Origin: an uncultured Eubacteriales bacterium | GTDB taxonomy: Bacteria > Bacillota > Clostridia > Oscillospirales > CAG-272 | Length of the DNA: 7,152 bases | NCBI GenBank assembly: GCA_934446285.1 | Contig: CAKSEI010000074.1 | Coordinates: forward strand, 1-7,152 | Reading direction: 5' to 3' | Part shown: positions 4,833-7,152 of the stretch, piece by piece | How positions within the stretch are numbered: the first letter of the stretch is position 1 | Layout: the number at the start of each line of letters is the position of its first letter | Translations under genes and position numbers: made by a program | The notes under the pieces: model-generated | Seen by the model: the letters and a program-made list of their open reading frames with translations, nothing else | What the model was told of the DNA's origin: nothing | The model's database searches: none

Positions 4833-5521
4833 CTGAAAATCTCCTTTGCAAGCAGTGCGCGGGAGCGCACGTCTATCTGCGCGAGAGTCTCCCGTGAGAG
4901 ATATTTGGCACAGCCCGCCACATCGTCATATGATGCGGGGCTGCGGTGAGCGTCGCTTCCGAGAGCGTGCACTATACCCATGTCGATAAATTTCCTTATT
5001 TTTTTTCGGGTAAAGTACGAGCAGACGCTTGAACAGTTTATCTGTGCACGCAACTTAAAGAGGTCAAAGAGGCGCTCAATCTCATCCGCGCGATATCTGT
5101 CTATATGAGCTATAAGCAGCTTTATATCAAATCTCGACTGTATCAGCGATATCTCATTATACGCCCAATCGGGCCAGCGCGAGAGCGACGGCATCTCAAG
5201 TAAGAGCGTATCCGTGCCAGTGATGCAAAGCCTCGTCAAATCTATCTCGGAGAGCCCGAGGCAGAGTGTCACCTCTGCGGCAGGGATGATCTTCATATAC
5301 TTCCCGCTGCGCTCCATTGCCGTATTAAGTCTATCAAATCCCGCCTGCCTCCTCTCAAGAAATGAGGCAACCGTATGACCTTCTCTCAGATAAAAGTGTG
5401 GTGTCGCGACTACCGTATCGACCCCGACTGCCTGCGCTCTGTCGAGCAGCGTGAGCGACATTTTGCACGACTGTGAGCCGTGGTCTACACCCGGCAGTAT
5501 ATGAGCGTGCATATCAATCAT
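4829..5521 (-). CDS. PHP-type tyrosine-protein phosphatase, CpsB/CapC/YwqE family
   Basis: This family of metal-dependent phosphatases removes phosphate from the tyrosine cluster of the cognate BY-kinase and so tunes capsule/EPS export. The 230-residue protein is close to the family's ~240. Likely metal ligands, by comparison with remembered pneumococcal CpsB, are H5 and H7 (MIDMHAH), H42 (ATPH), E83, E109 (LLLEM), H139 (IAHIDRY), and D190 and H192 (GSDAH). The usual DDG motif is DHG here (D13, H14), so one ligand position is changed to histidine. The start at 5521 is chosen because GGAGGAG lies seven bases upstream and MIDMHAH is the family N-terminus; a longer frame to 5620 would overlap the kinase gene. 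It lies 34 bases after the kinase stop and overlaps the vanZ-like start. Confidence 0.93.
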   Translation of the reverse strand: MIDMHAHILPGVDHGSQSCKMSLTLLDRAQAVGVDTVVATPHFYLREGHTVASFLERRQAGFDRLNTAMERSGKYMKIIPAAEVTLCLGLSEIDLTRLCITGTDTLLLEMPSLSRWPDWAYNEISLIQSRFDIKLLIAHIDRYRADEIERLFDLFKLRAQINCSSVCSYFTRKKIRKFIDMGIVHALGSDAHRSPASYDDVAGCAKYLSRETLAQIDVRSRALLAKEIFR

Positions 5522-5555
5522 TTTATCACTCCTCCGGGTGTACAGCAGAAAAAAA

Positions 5556-6260
5556 TCAATATGAGGTATAATACTTACGGTATGAAGCACTGTGTGCGCG
5601 GTATCCGCGCCTGTTTTCATCCTTCACGTCCGTGAGTATATAGCCTATAGCCTCCGTGCCCGCCTGTGCCAAGGCATCGCGCGTCTCGCGCACGTCCTCT
5701 GTCGTTGCACACTCACTGCGGACGGTGACTATCGCTCCGCCGAGCTTACGCGCGATTATAGCGCCGTCGGTGACAAGTCCGACGGGCGGCGCGTCAAAGA
5801 AAACATAATCAAATGCCTTTGACATGCTCTCTATAAGCTTATCGAGATTTGTGCTGAGCAGCAGGTCGGCGGGGTTCGGCGGTATCTTCCCGCAGGTCAT
5901 CACATAGAGGTTGTCGTAATTTGTCTTTTGTATGGAGTTATCGTCCACCACTCCGCACAGCACCTCGGAGAGCCCCGGGGTCATATTGCAGCCGAAAAGT
6001 CTGTGCAGCTGCGGCTTTCTCATATCAGCGTCAATGAGCAGCACCTTTGCGCCGCTCTGAGCAAATGTAATCGCGAGGTTGGCACATGTGCTCGTCTTGC
6101 CCTCCATAGCTCCGTATGAGGTAAAGACTGTTGAGTTTATATTCTTCGCACCAAGGACAAAAATGAGATTTGTACGTATCGCCTTATATGCCTCAACAAC
6201 GGAAAAAGGCATGTTCTCATCTATCAGTTTGTGCTCTCTCACCTTAAACTTCTTATTCAT
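5556..6260 (-). CDS. BY-kinase, CpsD/CapB-type tyrosine autokinase
   Basis: BY-kinases autophosphorylate a C-terminal tyrosine cluster and, with a Wzz-like membrane partner, control polysaccharide polymerisation and export at the inner face of the membrane. In 234 residues the sequence shows the conserved EAYKAIRTNL (23-32), a Walker A GAMEGKTST (50-58, K55), a Walker A' LLIDADMRKPQL (74-85, D77 and D79), a Walker B VFFDAPPVG (153-161, D156), and a tail YRAHSASYRKYYTSY with five tyrosines. The usual PGEGKS form of Walker A is altered to AMEGKT, but the lysine and hydroxyl positions are kept. The ATG overlaps the TGA of the Wzz gene (ATGA). As in other Firmicutes the kinase and its membrane activator are separate proteins. 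Confidence 0.95.
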   Translation of the reverse strand: MNKKFKVREHKLIDENMPFSVVEAYKAIRTNLIFVLGAKNINSTVFTSYGAMEGKTSTCANLAITFAQSGAKVLLIDADMRKPQLHRLFGCNMTPGLSEVLCGVVDDNSIQKTNYDNLYVMTCGKIPPNPADLLLSTNLDKLIESMSKAFDYVFFDAPPVGLVTDGAIIARKLGGAIVTVRSECATTEDVRETRDALAQAGTEAIGYILTDVKDENRRGYRAHSASYRKYYTSY

Positions 6261-7036
6261 CTGCGTGATCCTTCTCCGCGTGCCGCGAGCTTATTTCTGT
6301 CGACTCCATCCGTAATGCCGTATGCATCGTAAGAGGAAGCATACCGACTCTTGTCGCTCAGGTCAAATGAGGGAACAGAGCCTATTATCGGTGAGCCGTC
6401 TATGACATTTTCAAGCTCGTCGTAGCCGTGTATCCTGACGTCGAGAACATTTATCACTATTATTACTCCGGCACAGAGAACCGTGAGCAATAGCGCAAAG
6501 AGAGCCATCGTCCGCACAGTATTCTTAGAGTCGGGCTTCTCGGGGTATTCGGCGCTGTCGAGCGAGCTTATATACACTCCCTGAACCTTATTGAGAACCG
6601 TCTGAACGCCGTATGTCTCGTAAGCGGAGGCTATTGCCTGCGCGTCTGCGGCTTTGCCTGCCGTTACCGCAACGGTAAAAACCTGAGTATCGTTAACGGC
6701 GCTCATAGAGGTCATATTTCTTATCTGATTTACTGAATAGTTAAGACCCGTCGTGCCGAGGATATCATTCTTGATAACGCTGTCGCTCGTGAGCACCGCT
6801 ATACACGGCTTAACTAACCCCTCAGACGCATTGAGTGACGATGATGTCACGGTATCCGTCTGTGATGTGGAGCTAACAATAAGACTTGTACGCACAGTAT
6901 ATGTATCACTCTTAAAAAACGATGTATACGCATATCCCGCACCGGCTCCGACTATAAACGCGAGCATGAGCAGATACCACCGTTTAAGCAGCGCGCGGCA
7001 CAGCTTGAGTACGTCTATCTCATTTCCGTTGTTCAT
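6257..7036 (-). CDS. Wzz/CpsC-type chain-length regulator and kinase adaptor
   Basis: This is the membrane partner of the BY-kinase, a polysaccharide co-polymerase that sets chain length and activates kinase autophosphorylation. The 259-residue protein has a short cytoplasmic N-terminus with IDVLKLCRALLKRWYLL, a first membrane segment (about 20-39), an external domain (40-173), a proline-containing EYPEKPDSKN motif just before the second membrane segment (about 174-198), and a cytoplasmic tail starting VLDVRIHGYDELE and reaching IIGSVPSF. Such tails contact the kinase in characterised CapA/CpsC proteins. AAAGGAG lies five bases before the ATG. Its stop overlaps the kinase start, indicating an operon entering from the right. 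Confidence 0.93.
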   Translation of the reverse strand: MNNGNEIDVLKLCRALLKRWYLLMLAFIVGAGAGYAYTSFFKSDTYTVRTSLIVSSTSQTDTVTSSSLNASEGLVKPCIAVLTSDSVIKNDILGTTGLNYSVNQIRNMTSMSAVNDTQVFTVAVTAGKAADAQAIASAYETYGVQTVLNKVQGVYISSLDSAEYPEKPDSKNTVRTMALFALLLTVLCAGVIIVINVLDVRIHGYDELENVIDGSPIIGSVPSFDLSDKSRYASSYDAYGITDGVDRNKLAARGEGSRR

Positions 7037-7046
7037 TTTTTCTCCT

Positions 7047-7152
7047 TTACCCGACGGCTATAGCTGCGTGCAGCTTACTCTCGTCGTTTCCGTTTTCATC
7101 TATATTCTCGTCTATAAGACTGAATACGGCACTGTATATCTCCCGCTCGTCA
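7047..7152 (-). CDS. C-terminal end of an unidentified gene (partial)
   Basis: The only minus-strand frame open to the window edge ends with TAA at 7047-7049, inside the ribosome site of the Wzz-type gene, and encodes 34 residues: mostly acidic, with EIYSAVFSLIDENIDENG and KLHAAIAVG. The tight spacing makes it the upstream operon partner. The fragment is too short to assign to a family. The operon promoter must lie beyond the window. Confidence 0.7.
   Translation of the reverse strand, partial: DEREIYSAVFSLIDENIDENGNDESKLHAAIAVG

Noticed and set aside
5522..5620. Longer N-terminus for the phosphatase
   Set aside because: It would overlap the end of the kinase gene; the strong GGAGGAG site and the family-typical MIDMHAH place the start at 5521.
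1..7152. CRISPR array, IS element or new defence system
   Set aside because: No regularly spaced repeats, transposase or integrase motifs, or unexplained multi-gene cluster is present; most of the sequence is accounted for by known families.

Overview
The window reads as chromosomal DNA of a spore-forming, Gram-positive Clostridia-type Firmicute. The evidence is an adjacent spoIIGA-sigE pair, an alpha/beta-type small acid-soluble spore protein (SASP), an SLH-anchored wall hydrolase and a Firmicute-style Wzz / BY-kinase / CpsB-phosphatase set. The genus cannot be named from this sequence alone.

Layout. Bases 1-315 hold a tRNA-Ser(GGA) gene on the minus strand with a textbook sigma-A promoter. 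It is divergent from the start of the spoIIG operon, whose promoter has a TTGACA and a TACAAT 21 bp apart with a Spo0A-box-like sequence over the -35. Bases 316-1895 (+) encode SpoIIGA, the membrane aspartic protease, and pro-sigma-E, its substrate. Bases 1934-1988 form a long two-tier hairpin between convergent genes. Bases 2003-2677 (-) hold an unrecognised double zinc-ribbon protein gene. It has a good ribosome site and keeps one reading frame for 225 codons, but two of those codons are TAG. Bases 2803-3003 (+) are the SASP gene, closed by a hairpin terminator shared with the convergent 3076-4308 (-) gene. That gene encodes an exported phage-tail-lysozyme-like enzyme with three SLH domains and has its own consensus sigma-A promoter. 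From the right edge back to 4380 (-) runs a polysaccharide operon: the tail of an unidentified gene, a Wzz-type chain-length/adaptor protein, a BY-kinase, a PHP-type tyrosine phosphatase and a VanZ-like membrane protein. It ends in a strong terminator whose loop contains the last stop codon.

How the parts fit. The left half is sporulation: mother-cell sigma-E activation, and DNA protection in the forespore. The right half is the cell surface: control of capsule/EPS polymerisation by tyrosine phosphorylation and dephosphorylation, plus a wall-attached hydrolase. The most notable oddities are the amber-interrupted but otherwise intact zinc-ribbon gene, the conserved-looking long-spacer spoIIG promoter, and the structured convergent intergenic region. 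I see no IS element, CRISPR array, prophage module or clearly new multi-gene system.
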